Shown here: positions 17,477-25,488 of the stretch, in pieces
How positions within the stretch are numbered: the first letter of the stretch is position 1
Layout: the number at the start of each line of letters is the position of its first letter
Assembly: GCF_002797935.1 (NCBI RefSeq)
Contig: NZ_PGER01000001.1
Location: forward strand, 1 to 64,000
Reading direction: 5' to 3'
Source of the DNA: Flavobacterium sp. 1
Lineage (GTDB): Bacteria > Bacteroidota > Bacteroidia > Flavobacteriales > Flavobacteriaceae
Length of the DNA: 64,000 nt
The notes under the pieces: generated by a model
What the model was told of the DNA's origin: nothing
The model's input: only the letters and a program-made list of their open reading frames with translations
Databases searched by the model: none
Made by a program: the position numbers and the translations under genes

Positions 17477-18566
17477 TTTTCAGGTATTCAAATATTTTTT
17501 CTTTCATTTTTTTTTTAGATATAAGCATATTTAAATCGACTAGTTCAGATCTAAGGGAAGTAAAAAAGCTTTCACAGATAGAATTGTCAGAATGATTTCC
17601 TATTCGATTCATACTTCGTATAATAAACTTATAAGAGTCTAATTTAAGGGCAAACATCTTGTTGGCATATTGAATTCCTCTATCAGAATGAAATATTAAA
17701 CCCGTTTTTATTTTACGCTTTTGAACAGCCATTTCCCAAGCTGGTATTGTAGTCTCTTTAACGGTTAATCCATTGCTCAGGCTCCACCCAATAATTTTTC
17801 TATCAAATAAATCCATAATAATAGTTAAAAATAAAAGTCCTTTAGTCGTTTGGATGCGAGTTATCCCTGAGACCCAAGCTTCAGAAGGTTCTTGAACCGT
17901 AAATTGTTGATTTAAAATATTAGGAAAACCACAACGATTAAAACGTGAAACAGTTTTGATTTTATAATTTCTTCTTATCTTGCTAACGAGACCTAGTTCT
18001 TTCATATGCTTAGCAACTTGTCGTTGTTTTATCGTAAAGCCTCGACTTTGTAATTCTGCAGCAATTCTTGCATTACCATATATTTCTTTATATTCAAAGA
18101 ATATAGAAGTTATTTCTTCTTTTAATAAATTTATTCGACGCTGTGTTGGGGAAATTGCTTGCTTTTTCCATTTAATATATCCGTTTCTATCCATTCCAAA
18201 AACTTTGCATATTTTTCCAAGTGTATATTTGTCTACATTATTTTCAATAAAATGATAAGTCATTAGTTTCCCTTGAGCAATATATTTATACCCATTTTTA
18301 AAAATTTCAATCTTAAGTTCTGATTGTTTAAGCTCTCTTTTAAGTTTTATTTTTTGTTTGGAAAATATTTTTTCTTCGGGGGTTAATCTCGACTTTCCAA
18401 TTCCGCAAAAACTAGCTGTGCCATATTTAAGAAGCTCCTGTCGCCATGTAGATATAAGTGAAGGGGCTATACCAAGTTCTCTTGAAGCTTTTCTCACACC
18501 TTTTTCAGAACCCAATTGGATTGCTTTTTCTTTGAAAGTACGATCGTAAATTTTACGCTTCTCCAT
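17472..18566 (-). pseudogene. IS3-family transposase, truncated and missing a catalytic Asp
   Basis: 364 residues, parallel to the neighbouring transposase along its whole length, but it stops at EYLKM where the neighbour continues for about 27 more residues. The stop codon is supplied by the end of the adjacent element. In addition, the first catalytic aspartate is replaced: WVSGITRI with GGG at residue 234, where the intact copy has WVSDITYI. The second Asp (HSDRGIQY) and the Glu (ICESFF) remain. This gene product cannot be an active transposase. The remaining 3' part of its element is not visible on the far side of the other IS. Confidence 0.85.
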
Positions 18567-19196
18567 TTCTTAAAGTTAAGGTTCTGTGTATGTGAATTTA
18601 AAAAAATATAAATCACATAGATTTATAAACTCCTACAAAGTAAAGCCTGATCAGTCAGCTGTTTTTGTATAACTGCCACACTACGTGCAAGATATATTGA
18701 TCATAAGTAAACTTATATATCTTCATTTATGTACGCAAGCAGACAAGTCCTCAGTAATTCCAGCATTCAATCATGCATGTATTCAATCATGTATGTATTC
18801 AATCATGTATTAATGTAATCAGATAATCATGTATTTAAGTGTGCATGTATGCAGGTTTTTACGCCTACCTGTAGGTCTGTATGTGCTTACGCAGTCCTAC
18901 ATTCAGGGACATAATGAAATCTTTATCAATGAGGACAAGAAAAATATTTTTTAAAAGAAAACAGAAAAACCGAAAAAAGAAAAAGAAAGCAATTTTACAG
19001 GACGGGATGCAGACAGGCCAAAAGGAAACGGAATAAGTCCCGAAGGGTGGTTTGTGAGGCACGAGCAAATCATTATGCCGTAGTCTTTTGGACAGGCTGA
19101 TCCATCACGTCCTACCTTGGTTTTCTTTTTATTATTTCTTTGGATAATAATACAAATAAAAATGAATCTCGTGTTTAAATGAATTCAGAAGCAGGA
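18567..19196. other. Gene-free stretch with repeats, possible mobilization origin region
   Basis: No gene is convincing. It holds the upstream end of the broken IS3 element, tandem 16-base repeats (18763-18810) and, near 19040-19090, a GC-richer stretch with the short palindrome CCCGAAGGG, upstream of mobA. In related integrative elements the transfer origin lies near the mob genes, so an origin here is possible but unproven. A 67-codon minus-strand frame at 18865-19068 is considered spurious. Confidence 0.4.
18763..18810. repeat. Three tandem 16-bp repeats
   Basis: The unit GTATTCAATCATGTAT occurs three times in a row, the first copy with two changes. Degenerate ATCATGTAT and GCATGTATGCA pieces follow to about 18855. 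Such iterated ATGTAT-type repeats are common near partition and mobilization genes of Bacteroidota elements and may bind a protein. Confidence 0.75.
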
Positions 19197-19514
19197 CTAT
19201 ATCCAGTGATAAGGTTTGTCCTTGCGGTTGAGGTAGCAGTACATTTCTTCTTTTTCAAGTTCGGGAAAGAATTTTAAAGCACGGTCAATGGCATAATTGG
19301 GAAGGAAATAGATTTCGTCACGAATAGTTTTGATGACTTTTTCATGTCCATAAAAAAGCACGATTTCATCTATTTCATCCTGCCCTCCGCGCTCTATGAT
19401 ACGGGCAATAATAGTTTTGTAGGCTTTCTCAAAGTCCATAGCATCTATATCGAAATCCCAAAAAAAGACCCGATCCAAATTAGGAACTCTGTTATTTTTT
19501 TTAACTACTACCAT
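19197..19514 (-). CDS. Small DUF6922-like protein
   Basis: 105 residues. The sequence DRVFFWDFDIDAMDF, then IIARIIERGG and IDEIVLFYGHEKVIKTI, fits the short DUF6922 family of Bacteroidota, whose role is unknown but which is often found next to toxin-like or mobile-element genes. It stands alone on the minus strand between the repeat region and mobA, with no visible partner. Assigned from memory of the family pattern. Confidence 0.6.
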   Translation of the reverse strand: MVVVKKNNRVPNLDRVFFWDFDIDAMDFEKAYKTIIARIIERGGQDEIDEIVLFYGHEKVIKTIRDEIYFLPNYAIDRALKFFPELEKEEMYCYLNRKDKPYHWI

Positions 19515-19742
19515 ATAGTAAAAATACGATTTTTATGCTTCTTATTCAAATTTCTATCTCCTAAATCCGCATCTTTTATTGGGTGGAGGAATTTGATTTT
19601 TTGGCTCGGAAAAATATTAAATTAAGACTGTGTTAGGAACAAATAAGCCAAATGCTTCCTATTACTTCCAAGTACTTCCACATTAGGTCACCAATGCTGA
19701 CTATAAATTATATTGGTTTTTAATTAATTGAAATAAGAAGTC

Positions 19743-20174
19743 ATGGAAAATGAAGAAAAAAAGAACCCTCATAAAGGAGGGAGACCTTCCAAAATAGATC
19801 CAGCATTACATCGCTATTCCATCAGTCTTACAGCAGAAGAAAATGCCCGTTTCCTGACTCTTTTTGAAACATCAGGAATGCATGTAATGGCGCACTTTAT
19901 TACAGCGTGTGTTTTTCAAAAAGGGATCAAAACAGTTAAGATTGATAAAGCGACAATGGATTATTATATGCGCCTTACCTCTTTTTACAGCCAGTTTAGG
20001 GCTGTTGGGGTAAATTACAATCAGGTTGTCAAGATTTTGCACCGTAATTTTTCCGAAAAGAAAGCTTTGGCATATCTATACAAATTGGAAAAGCAGACAA
20101 TCGAATTAGCGGTTCTATCCAAAAAGATAATACAGCTCACAGAGCAATTCGAGACAAACTACCTTAAAAAATAG
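19743..20174 (+). CDS. mobA: Mobilization protein MobA
   Basis: A 143-residue relaxosome accessory protein of the type carried by Bacteroidota conjugative elements. It opens with a basic GGRPSK stretch, then HRYSISLTAEENARFLTLFE, the ribbon-helix-helix-like part, and the C-terminal helical MobC-like region (FRAVGVNYNQVVKILHRNF). It would bind the transfer origin and help the relaxase. The relaxase gene that should follow is almost wholly deleted, so mobA is probably a relic unless a relaxase acts in trans. Confidence 0.8.
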   Translation: MENEEKKNPHKGGRPSKIDPALHRYSISLTAEENARFLTLFETSGMHVMAHFITACVFQKGIKTVKIDKATMDYYMRLTSFYSQFRAVGVNYNQVVKILHRNFSEKKALAYLYKLEKQTIELAVLSKKIIQLTEQFETNYLKK

Positions 20175-20179
20175 ATTTA

Positions 20180-20406
20180 ATGGTAGCCATAATTGACAGG
20201 AGGCAAAAATTTAATCGGTGCGCTTAATTAAAACCATTATAAAGTTGTCTTTTAGGAAGGAAAATACGTTTCACAGCGGGCAGGAAAACAATATTGTCGA
20301 AGCATTTGGAAGCTTATTACCCGAAACGCAGGGAGAAGATTTTCAGGAAACTAATTTTGCCAATCAAATGAAACGAAAGGGGAAACGCAAGAAACCAAAG
20401 CTTTAA
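20180..20406 (+). pseudogene. Deleted mobB relaxase remnant
   Basis: Five bases after mobA an ATG opens the reading MVAIIDRR, close to the usual relaxase start (MVAKI). It stops after 15 codons. In another frame, from about 20218 to 20406, the reading ends in EDFQETNFANQMKRKGKRKK, the acidic-then-basic tail typical of this relaxase family. The catalytic middle of about 300 codons is missing. Assignment of the tail is by pattern and is moderately sure. Confidence 0.5.
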
Positions 20407-20854
20407 TTCTCTTTTTGAGCACGTCTGATTTACATCAAATGTATGAAACATGATTTTCAATGTACCATACATAAAGAATTGATAGGATACATTATTGTGT
20501 TTTTTTTAATTGCTTGTTATAAAAAATGCAATTCCGCAATTATGTTTCACAGCACCTCTTTAATTAATCCAATAAGATCTCCATCCTATGATTTTTCGCA
20601 ATTATGAAAGCCTACTGTTTGGTTCATTCATTAATAGAACTTCAAAATTCCTGGGGTTTACTCAGCTCTAAAAAATAAATTGTCTTGAACATTATGACAT
20701 CAAAAGACAAAGAGTGCCGACAGTGATGACACTGCAATGACTTCAAAGACGCATTTTTATATTTGTTACTTTCTATATTAAATAGAAGTGAAATGAATGT
20801 AAAATTATCAAAGACCGTCATAGCGGTCTTTGGGTTACTAACGGAGAAAGTCAA
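20407..20854. other. Gene-free stretch before the recombinase operon
   Basis: No gene is supported. The only frame (20642-20854, minus) looks like chance. A hairpin, AAAGACCG with CGGTCTTT at about 20810-20832, lies just before the small ORF that leads the recombinase and might be a terminator or a regulatory structure. Confidence 0.45.
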
Positions 20855-21028
20855 ATGAGAAGTGATGATGATGATAATGGAAAAGGAAAGATGAGTCCCG
20901 AGCAGGTATTGAAAATGCTAAAAGAAGAAGGGATGGATGTTACCCTTGAACAGGCGAAACTGATTTTGGCGTTTTTACGAAAGCTTGCAGGTATTACAGT
21001 ATCTAATTATTTAAAAACAAAACAATGA
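20855..21028 (+). CDS. Small leader protein of the serine recombinase
   Basis: A 57-residue protein. It starts with an acidic run (RSDDDDNGKGK), then one helical domain, MSPEQVLKMLKEEGMDVTLE, and ends in AKLILAFLRKLAGITVSNYL. Its stop codon overlaps the recombinase ATG (ATGA), so translation is coupled. I recall similar short ORFs directly before recombinase genes in Flavobacteriia, which suggests a conserved partner such as a directionality or regulatory factor. The function is not known. Confidence 0.7.
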   Translation: MRSDDDDNGKGKMSPEQVLKMLKEEGMDVTLEQAKLILAFLRKLAGITVSNYLKTKQ

Positions 21029-22214
21029 AAAAAATAGCAGATTTATATGTACGGGTGAGTACCGACGAACAAGCAGACAGAGGATATTCTCAAAGAAATC
21101 AAGAAGAGGTTTTAAGAAAATATTGCCAAATCAATGACATCACGATAAGGGATGTGATTTATGAGGATCATTCCGCTAAAACATTTATTAGACCACAATG
21201 GAATAAACTACTGGAAAAGTTAAGAAAAAATAAAAACAAAACTGATTTAGTTCTGTTCACGAAATGGGATCGATTTAGCAGAAACGCTGGCGATGCATAT
21301 CAAATGATAAATATACTTAGAAAACTTGGTGTTGAACCTCAAGGAATAGAACAGCCTTTAGATTTATCAATTCCTGAAAATAAGATGATGCTGGCCTTTT
21401 ATTTAGCCGCTCCAGAAGTGGAGAATGACAGACGAGCTTTAAATACTTTTCATGGAATGAGAAGAGCGAGAAAAGAAGGTCGTTACATGGGTTTAGCTCC
21501 AGCAGGATATATTAACAGAATTCGTGAGGATGGCGCAAAATACATTGCCTTTGATGAGCCGGAAGCTTCTATTATTAAATGGGCGTTTGTAGAGCTTGCA
21601 AAAGGTGTATTTAATACAGAACAAATATTTTTTAAAGCAAAGAAGAAAGGATTAAAATGTTCAAGAAATAATTTTTGGAGATTAATTAGAAATCCTGTCT
21701 ACTGTGGAAAAATCACGGTGCCTAAATATAAGGATGAAGAAGCAAAATATGTTACAGGACAGCATAAGGCTTTGATTACGGAAACTCTTTTTAATGAAGT
21801 GCAAGAGGTATTAGATGGCAGAGGAAGAAACTTTCGCCCAAAAATTGTAACGAAAGAACCTTTTCCTTTGAGAGGATTTTTTATGTGCCCTGAATGTAAT
21901 AAAATACTAACTGGAAGTATTTCTAAGGGAAGAAATAATTATTATGCTTACTATCATTGTTCTGCTGGATGCAGATTTAGGATTAATGCAGATAGTGCAA
22001 ACACTGTTTTTATGGATAATCTCAAAATGTATATACCGATAGCTGAAATAGGAAATGTCTACAAAAATTTAATTATTGAGGCTTATAAAGAGAGCGATAA
22101 AGTGAATATTGATTATAAAATAAAGCTAGTTGAAGAAATTAATGACTATAAAAAGAGAATTGCATACATCAGAGATTTATTGTCAAAACAACAAATTGAT
22201 GTATCGGATTACAG
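21025..22214 (+). pseudogene. Large serine recombinase, 5' part (interrupted)
   Basis: The N-terminal 396 residues of a site-specific recombinase. The resolvase domain shows the nucleophile in YVRVSTDEQ (Ser12, with Arg10) and KWDRFSRN. Then come the recombinase domain (MRRARKEGRYMGLAPAGY) and a zinc ribbon (CPEC, later HCSAGC). The coiled-coil end is broken by an insertion sequence after codon Tyr396. The product now reads a few foreign codons (RIKNKTLGGNVKIK) and stops at 22257. The catalytic parts are whole, but the coiled coil and C-terminus that large serine integrases need are gone. It probably moved the island into the tRNA-Met gene. Confidence 0.85.
22205..22214 (+). repeat. Target site duplication, left copy
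   Basis: CGGATTACAG, identical to 23629-23638, directly outside the left inverted repeat of the inserted element. Confidence 0.85.
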
Positions 22215-22282
22215 GATCAAGAACAAAACCTTGGGAGGAAATGTTAAAATAAAATAAGAACTTTGTAATCTTATAATTTGAG

Positions 22283-22630
22283 ATGACTCCTATTGACCTT
22301 TTAAAATTGATGCTGCCTGATTTTTTAGTAGACCACTTTGAAGTGGTTTCTACTACTAATACAGAAGAAATATTACACTTGTATTTTGAGGAAAAAATTA
22401 AGCCTCCACAAGAGTTTAATACATTTGAACTGGTATCAAAGGGCTTTTTGGATGAGATCACTATTCAGGATTTTCCTCTAAGAGGTAAGTTTGTGTATTT
22501 GCATATCAAAAGACGTCGCTGGACTAATAAAACCACAGGAGAAATTATTAAAAGAGATTGGAATTTAGTTGCCAAAGGAACCCGCATGACTCAAGAGTTT
22601 GCGGCTTTTTTAAAAGAAATTAATAGATAA
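22283..22630 (+). CDS. ISAon1-family transposase, N-terminal part
   Basis: 115 residues with FTLE-like acidic strands, then HIKRRRWTNKTTGEIIKRDW and EFAAFLKEI, typical of the N-terminal region proteins of ISAon1-type elements, which hold the zinc/HTH DNA-binding part. The catalytic part follows in the +1 frame, overlapping this frame from 22614. The two may be joined by a +1 shift or made separately. Confidence 0.85.
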   Translation: MTPIDLLKLMLPDFLVDHFEVVSTTNTEEILHLYFEEKIKPPQEFNTFELVSKGFLDEITIQDFPLRGKFVYLHIKRRRWTNKTTGEIIKRDWNLVAKGTRMTQEFAAFLKEINR

Positions 22631-23606
22631 CAGCGCTACCGATTGTCATACCATTGGAGGTTTTTTCGGAGTAAACGGAAAGAAGCTCCAAAGACAATAC
22701 AAAAAGCACTTGAGTTCCTTTAATACTTGGGATCCACGAGAACATGCACATCAATGGATTGTTTATCCTGAAAATATAGGTACTCATTTATCAATTGACG
22801 AAGTAGCTTTATCTCAGGGTGAACTTTATACTATTGTAACCAACAAGAAATTCAAAGGCAAAAAAGGTTCATTAGTTGCTATTGTTGCTGGAACCAAGGC
22901 TGATCAGGTTATAGAACACATCAGTAAGATTGATTATAAGAAGAGGAGCTGTGTCAAAGAGATAACACTTGACATGGCTAATTCCATGAAACTAATCTCT
23001 AAGAGATGCTTTCCAAAAGCAATACAAGTGACCGATAGGTTTCATGTTCAAAAATTAGCATTGGAAGCTTTACAAGAGATTAGAATCAAGCATCGATGGG
23101 AAGCTATGGATTTTGAGAATCAATTGATATTGCAGGCAAAAAGAGAGAATAAAACATATATCCCAGAGCTCTTGCCTAATGGAGATTCTCTAAAACAACT
23201 TTTGGCCAGAAGCAGGTATCTACTCTATAAATCTCGCGAAAAATGGACTGAAAATCAAAAAGAAAGGGCTCAAATGTTATTTGAATTATACCCCGATATA
23301 AAGACAGCATATAATCTAAATCAACAACTTCGAGGGATTTACAATAACAACAATGACAAACACATTGCCATGACCAAACTGGCGCATTGGTATAGAAATG
23401 TAGAGGAATCAGGCTTTAAAAACTTTAATATTCTGCTCAATACTATAACTTTTAACTACCAGTCAATTTTAAACTATTTTGACAATAGAAGCACAAATGC
23501 TTCTGCCGAATCTTTCAATGCAAAAATAAAAGCTTTTAGAAGTCAGTTTAGAGGAGTGAGAAATATAGATTTCTTCTTATTCAGATTATCCAATCTTTTT
23601 GCATAA
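22614..23606 (+). CDS. ISAon1-family transposase, catalytic part
   Basis: The DDE transposase core of the element. The frame is open from 22614, and the first usable start inside it is the TTG at 22710. Acidic residues: LSIDEVALSQ, VTDRFHV and SAESFNAKIKAF. The start region CHTIGGFFGVNGKKLQRQYK is conserved in the family and lies before 22710, so translation probably begins upstream of the TTG or enters by frameshift. No stop or gap is seen further on, so it appears functional. Confidence 0.85.
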   Translation, partial: KKLIDNSATDCHTIGGFFGVNGKKLQRQYKKHLSSFNTWDPREHAHQWIVYPENIGTHLSIDEVALSQGELYTIVTNKKFKGKKGSLVAIVAGTKADQVIEHISKIDYKKRSCVKEITLDMANSMKLISKRCFPKAIQVTDRFHVQKLALEALQEIRIKHRWEAMDFENQLILQAKRENKTYIPELLPNGDSLKQLLARSRYLLYKSREKWTENQKERAQMLFELYPDIKTAYNLNQQLRGIYNNNNDKHIAMTKLAHWYRNVEESGFKNFNILLNTITFNYQSILNYFDNRSTNASAESFNAKIKAFRSQFRGVRNIDFFLFRLSNLFA

Positions 23607-23628
23607 TCCCCAACTTTTGCTCCTGATC

Positions 23629-23638
23629 CGGATTACAG
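23629..23638 (+). repeat. Target site duplication, right copy
   Basis: CGGATTACAG, second copy. Joining 22214 to 23639 restores the recombinase reading frame (IDVSDYSEMNSNYK). Confidence 0.85.
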
Positions 23639-24005
23639 TGAAATGAATTCGAATTACAAAAATGAAACCATTAAACTTGAACAAAAGCTATCAAATATAA
23701 GTGAGAGTAGTCATGATGTAAAGGATCTACTTAGTAAAGGGGTTTTAAGGCTTCTTGAATTGAATCAATGCTATAAAGACGGGGGGTGGATAGGGTGTAG
23801 GGAGCTAATTGGTTCGATATTTCCAGAAAATTTCACTATCGTAAAAAATACGTTTCGAACCGCTCGAGTGAATGAAGTTTTGGAGCTAATCTATATGATT
23901 AACAGGGCTTTGTTTGAAAATAAAAACGGGATAAAGAAAGATTTATCTTCTTTATCCCGTCAAGTAGCGAAGACGGGAGTTGAACCCGTGACCTCAGGGT
24001 TATGA
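23639..24005 (+). pseudogene. Large serine recombinase, 3' part (interrupted)
   Basis: The C-terminal 120 or so codons of the split recombinase, in frame with the 5' part once the insertion is removed: 1190 + 367 bases = 519 codons with stop. It holds the end of the coiled coil (KLEQKLSNISESSHDVKDLL) and a basic helical end. The last codons (AKTGVEPVTSGL) and the stop are read from the antisense of the tRNA-Met gene, so the frame runs through the integration junction. Confidence 0.8.
23920..23960. terminator. Hairpin between recombinase and tRNA-Met
   Basis: CGGGATAAAGAAAGAT pairs with ATCTTCTTTATCCCG with one bulged base. It lies just past the 3' end of the tRNA gene on the minus strand and within the recombinase frame. 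A probable transcription terminator, brought in by the mobile element. Confidence 0.6.
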
Positions 24006-24038
24006 ATCCTGCGCTCTAACCAACTGAGCTACCTCGCC
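23965..24038 (-). tRNA. tRNA-Met (CAT anticodon)
   Basis: On the minus strand GGCGAGG opens the acceptor stem and pairs with CTTCGCT. The D arm AGCTCAGTTGGTTAGAGC, the anticodon stem with loop TTCATAA, and the T arm CGGGTTCAACTCCCG are all intact. The CCA end is not encoded. From sequence alone a tRNA-Ile(CAT, lysidine-modified) cannot be wholly excluded. It marks the right end of the island. Confidence 0.95.
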
Positions 24039-24073
24039 ATATTCTGGATATTTCCTATCCCTGAATGCGGGTG

Positions 24074-24103
24074 CAAATATAAAACAATAATTAGAGTTTC
24101 CAA
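24074..24103 (-). promoter_or_regulatory. Promoter of tRNA-Met
   Basis: TTG (24103-24101), a 19-base spacer and TATATTTG (24081-24074) on the minus strand. A perfect fit to the Bacteroidota consensus, about 35 bases before the tRNA. Confidence 0.8.
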
Positions 24104-24190
24104 GCAAAAAGTAATAAAAAAAAATTTTTTTGAAAAGGTTTTTTTTTTGGAGTAATAATCTATATATTTCGCAAATAAAAACTGTATTCA

Positions 24191-24583
24191 ATGAATTTAA
24201 AAGTGCGTTACGAAATCGAATTCCCCATAAATTCTTCCCCCCAATTGTTGTATCAATATATTTCAACACCTTCAGGCCTATCTGAATGGTTTGCAGATAA
24301 TGTAAATTCTCGTGGTGAGTTTTTTACTTTTATTTGGAATGATTCGCAGGAAAAAGCAAGACTGGCATCAAAAAAATCTGGTGAAAAAGTAAAATTTAAA
24401 TGGGTAGACGAGAATAATAAGGATACAGAATATTTTTTTGAATTGAATATTTTAGTGGACGAATTAACCAAAGACGTTTCCTTAATGGTTGTCGATTTTG
24501 CTAGTAAAGAAGAAATTGATGAAGCTACTCAATTGTGGGAAAATCAAATTTCAGATCTAAAACATGTTATAGGTTCAGTATAG
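24191..24583 (+). CDS. START-like / SRPBCC-fold protein
   Basis: A 130-residue protein of the START-like group common in Flavobacteriia. The pattern KVRYEIEFPINSSPQLLYQY, then PSGLSEWFADNV, is the usual beginning of AHSA1/SRPBCC ligand-binding domains, and the end is the long C-terminal helix LWENQISDLKHVIGSV. Ligand and role are unknown. A terminator follows at 24610-24638. Confidence 0.8.
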   Translation: MNLKVRYEIEFPINSSPQLLYQYISTPSGLSEWFADNVNSRGEFFTFIWNDSQEKARLASKKSGEKVKFKWVDENNKDTEYFFELNILVDELTKDVSLMVVDFASKEEIDEATQLWENQISDLKHVIGSV

Positions 24584-24609
24584 CAGAATTGTATATTATA
24601 ACTTATATT

Positions 24610-24638
24610 TGTCACGCTTTTTGGCGTGACTTTTTTTT
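24610..24638 (+). terminator. Rho-independent terminator
   Basis: GTCACGC and GCGTGAC pair, followed by eight T. It ends the START-like gene transcript. Confidence 0.8.
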
Positions 24639-24648
24639 GAAAAATAGT

Positions 24649-25488
24649 ATGATAAATTTTAATGGTGCAATTGTATCTGAAGATGCAAATGTTTTAGTGC
24701 AAAATAGAGGGTTTTTATATGGTGATGCGGTTTTTGAAACTGTGAAAATTGTAAACGAAAAAATCCTGTTTTTAGAAGATCATTACTTTCGGTTAATGTC
24801 TTCCATGCGTGTGATCCGAATGGAAATTCCAATGAATTTTACTTTAGAATATCTGGAAGAGCAAATTCTTTCGCTGGTCAAAAATAATAAAATTGCCTCA
24901 TCAGCTAGAGCGCGAATTACGGTTTATAGAAATGATGGAGGGTATTATTTACCGCAAAATAATGAAGTTTCTTTTTTGATAAAGGCTATGTCACTCGAAA
25001 ACAAGGAATATTCGCTTAATGAGGAGGAATATGAGGTTGATTTGTATAAAGATTTCTATATCACCAGACAGCTATTATCTTCGATTAAAACAACTAATCG
25101 TTTGATAAATATAACAGGAAGTATTTACGCTAACGAAAACGGGCTGAATAATTGTGTTTTACTAAACGATACCAAAAATGTTGTTGAAGTATTACAGGGC
25201 AATATTTTTATGCTTAATGGCAATAAATTAATTACTCCTCCTGTGTCAGAAGGATGTTTGAATGGCGTGATGAGAAAGCAGGTTTTAGAATTGGCCAAAA
25301 AGATGGAAGGTATTGAAACAGCCGAAGAAATAATTTCTCCATTTGACCTTCAAAAAGCGGATGAATTGTTTGTGACTAATGTTATTAAAGGGATACAGCC
25401 GATTACAAAATACAGAAAAAAAGAATTTTCGATAGAAATTTCCAAAACTTTAGTGGTAGCACTAAATAAAAGTTTGGGTTTAGTTTAA
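24649..25488 (+). CDS. Class IV aminotransferase (aminodeoxychorismate lyase / BCAT-like)
   Basis: A PLP enzyme of fold type IV, 279 residues from the ATG at 24649. The longer frame to 24535 runs back through the terminator and is rejected. Family signs: FNGAIVSEDANVLVQNRGFLYGDAVFET at the N-terminus, the lysine in SIKTTNRL, and the PLP-phosphate loop TPPVSEGCLNGVMR near the end (GCLNGV). Best guesses are 4-amino-4-deoxychorismate lyase (PabC) for folate or a D-/branched-chain aminotransferase. The sequence alone does not decide. Its stop overlaps the convergent yqgE gene. Confidence 0.85.
   Translation: MINFNGAIVSEDANVLVQNRGFLYGDAVFETVKIVNEKILFLEDHYFRLMSSMRVIRMEIPMNFTLEYLEEQILSLVKNNKIASSARARITVYRNDGGYYLPQNNEVSFLIKAMSLENKEYSLNEEEYEVDLYKDFYITRQLLSSIKTTNRLINITGSIYANENGLNNCVLLNDTKNVVEVLQGNIFMLNGNKLITPPVSEGCLNGVMRKQVLELAKKMEGIETAEEIISPFDLQKADELFVTNVIKGIQPITKYRKKEFSIEISKTLVVALNKSLGLV

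Larger units (their letters stand above)
22215..23628 (+). mobile_element. ISAon1/ISL3-type insertion sequence
   Basis: A complete 1,414-bp element. The left end GATCAAGAACAAAACC and the right end read inward, GATCAGGAGCAAAAG, form an imperfect terminal inverted repeat. Ten-base direct repeats flank it. It carries the two-part transposase and splits the recombinase gene. ISL3-type elements usually give 8-bp duplications, so the two extra matching bases may be chance. Confidence 0.9.

Noticed and set aside
18763..18810. Possible CRISPR array
   Set aside because: Units are 16 bases in direct tandem, with no spacers and no cas genes nearby.
18865..19068. 67-codon minus-strand frame in the repeat region
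   Set aside because: Poly-Phe stretch from an A-rich plus strand; looks like chance.
20642..20854. 70-codon minus-strand frame before the recombinase
   Set aside because: No family pattern or start signal, and it covers a hairpin region.
24000..24269. 89-codon minus-strand frame over the tRNA-Met upstream region
   Set aside because: It reads through the tRNA gene (GEVAQLVRAQDS is the usual false translation of a tRNA) and its promoter.
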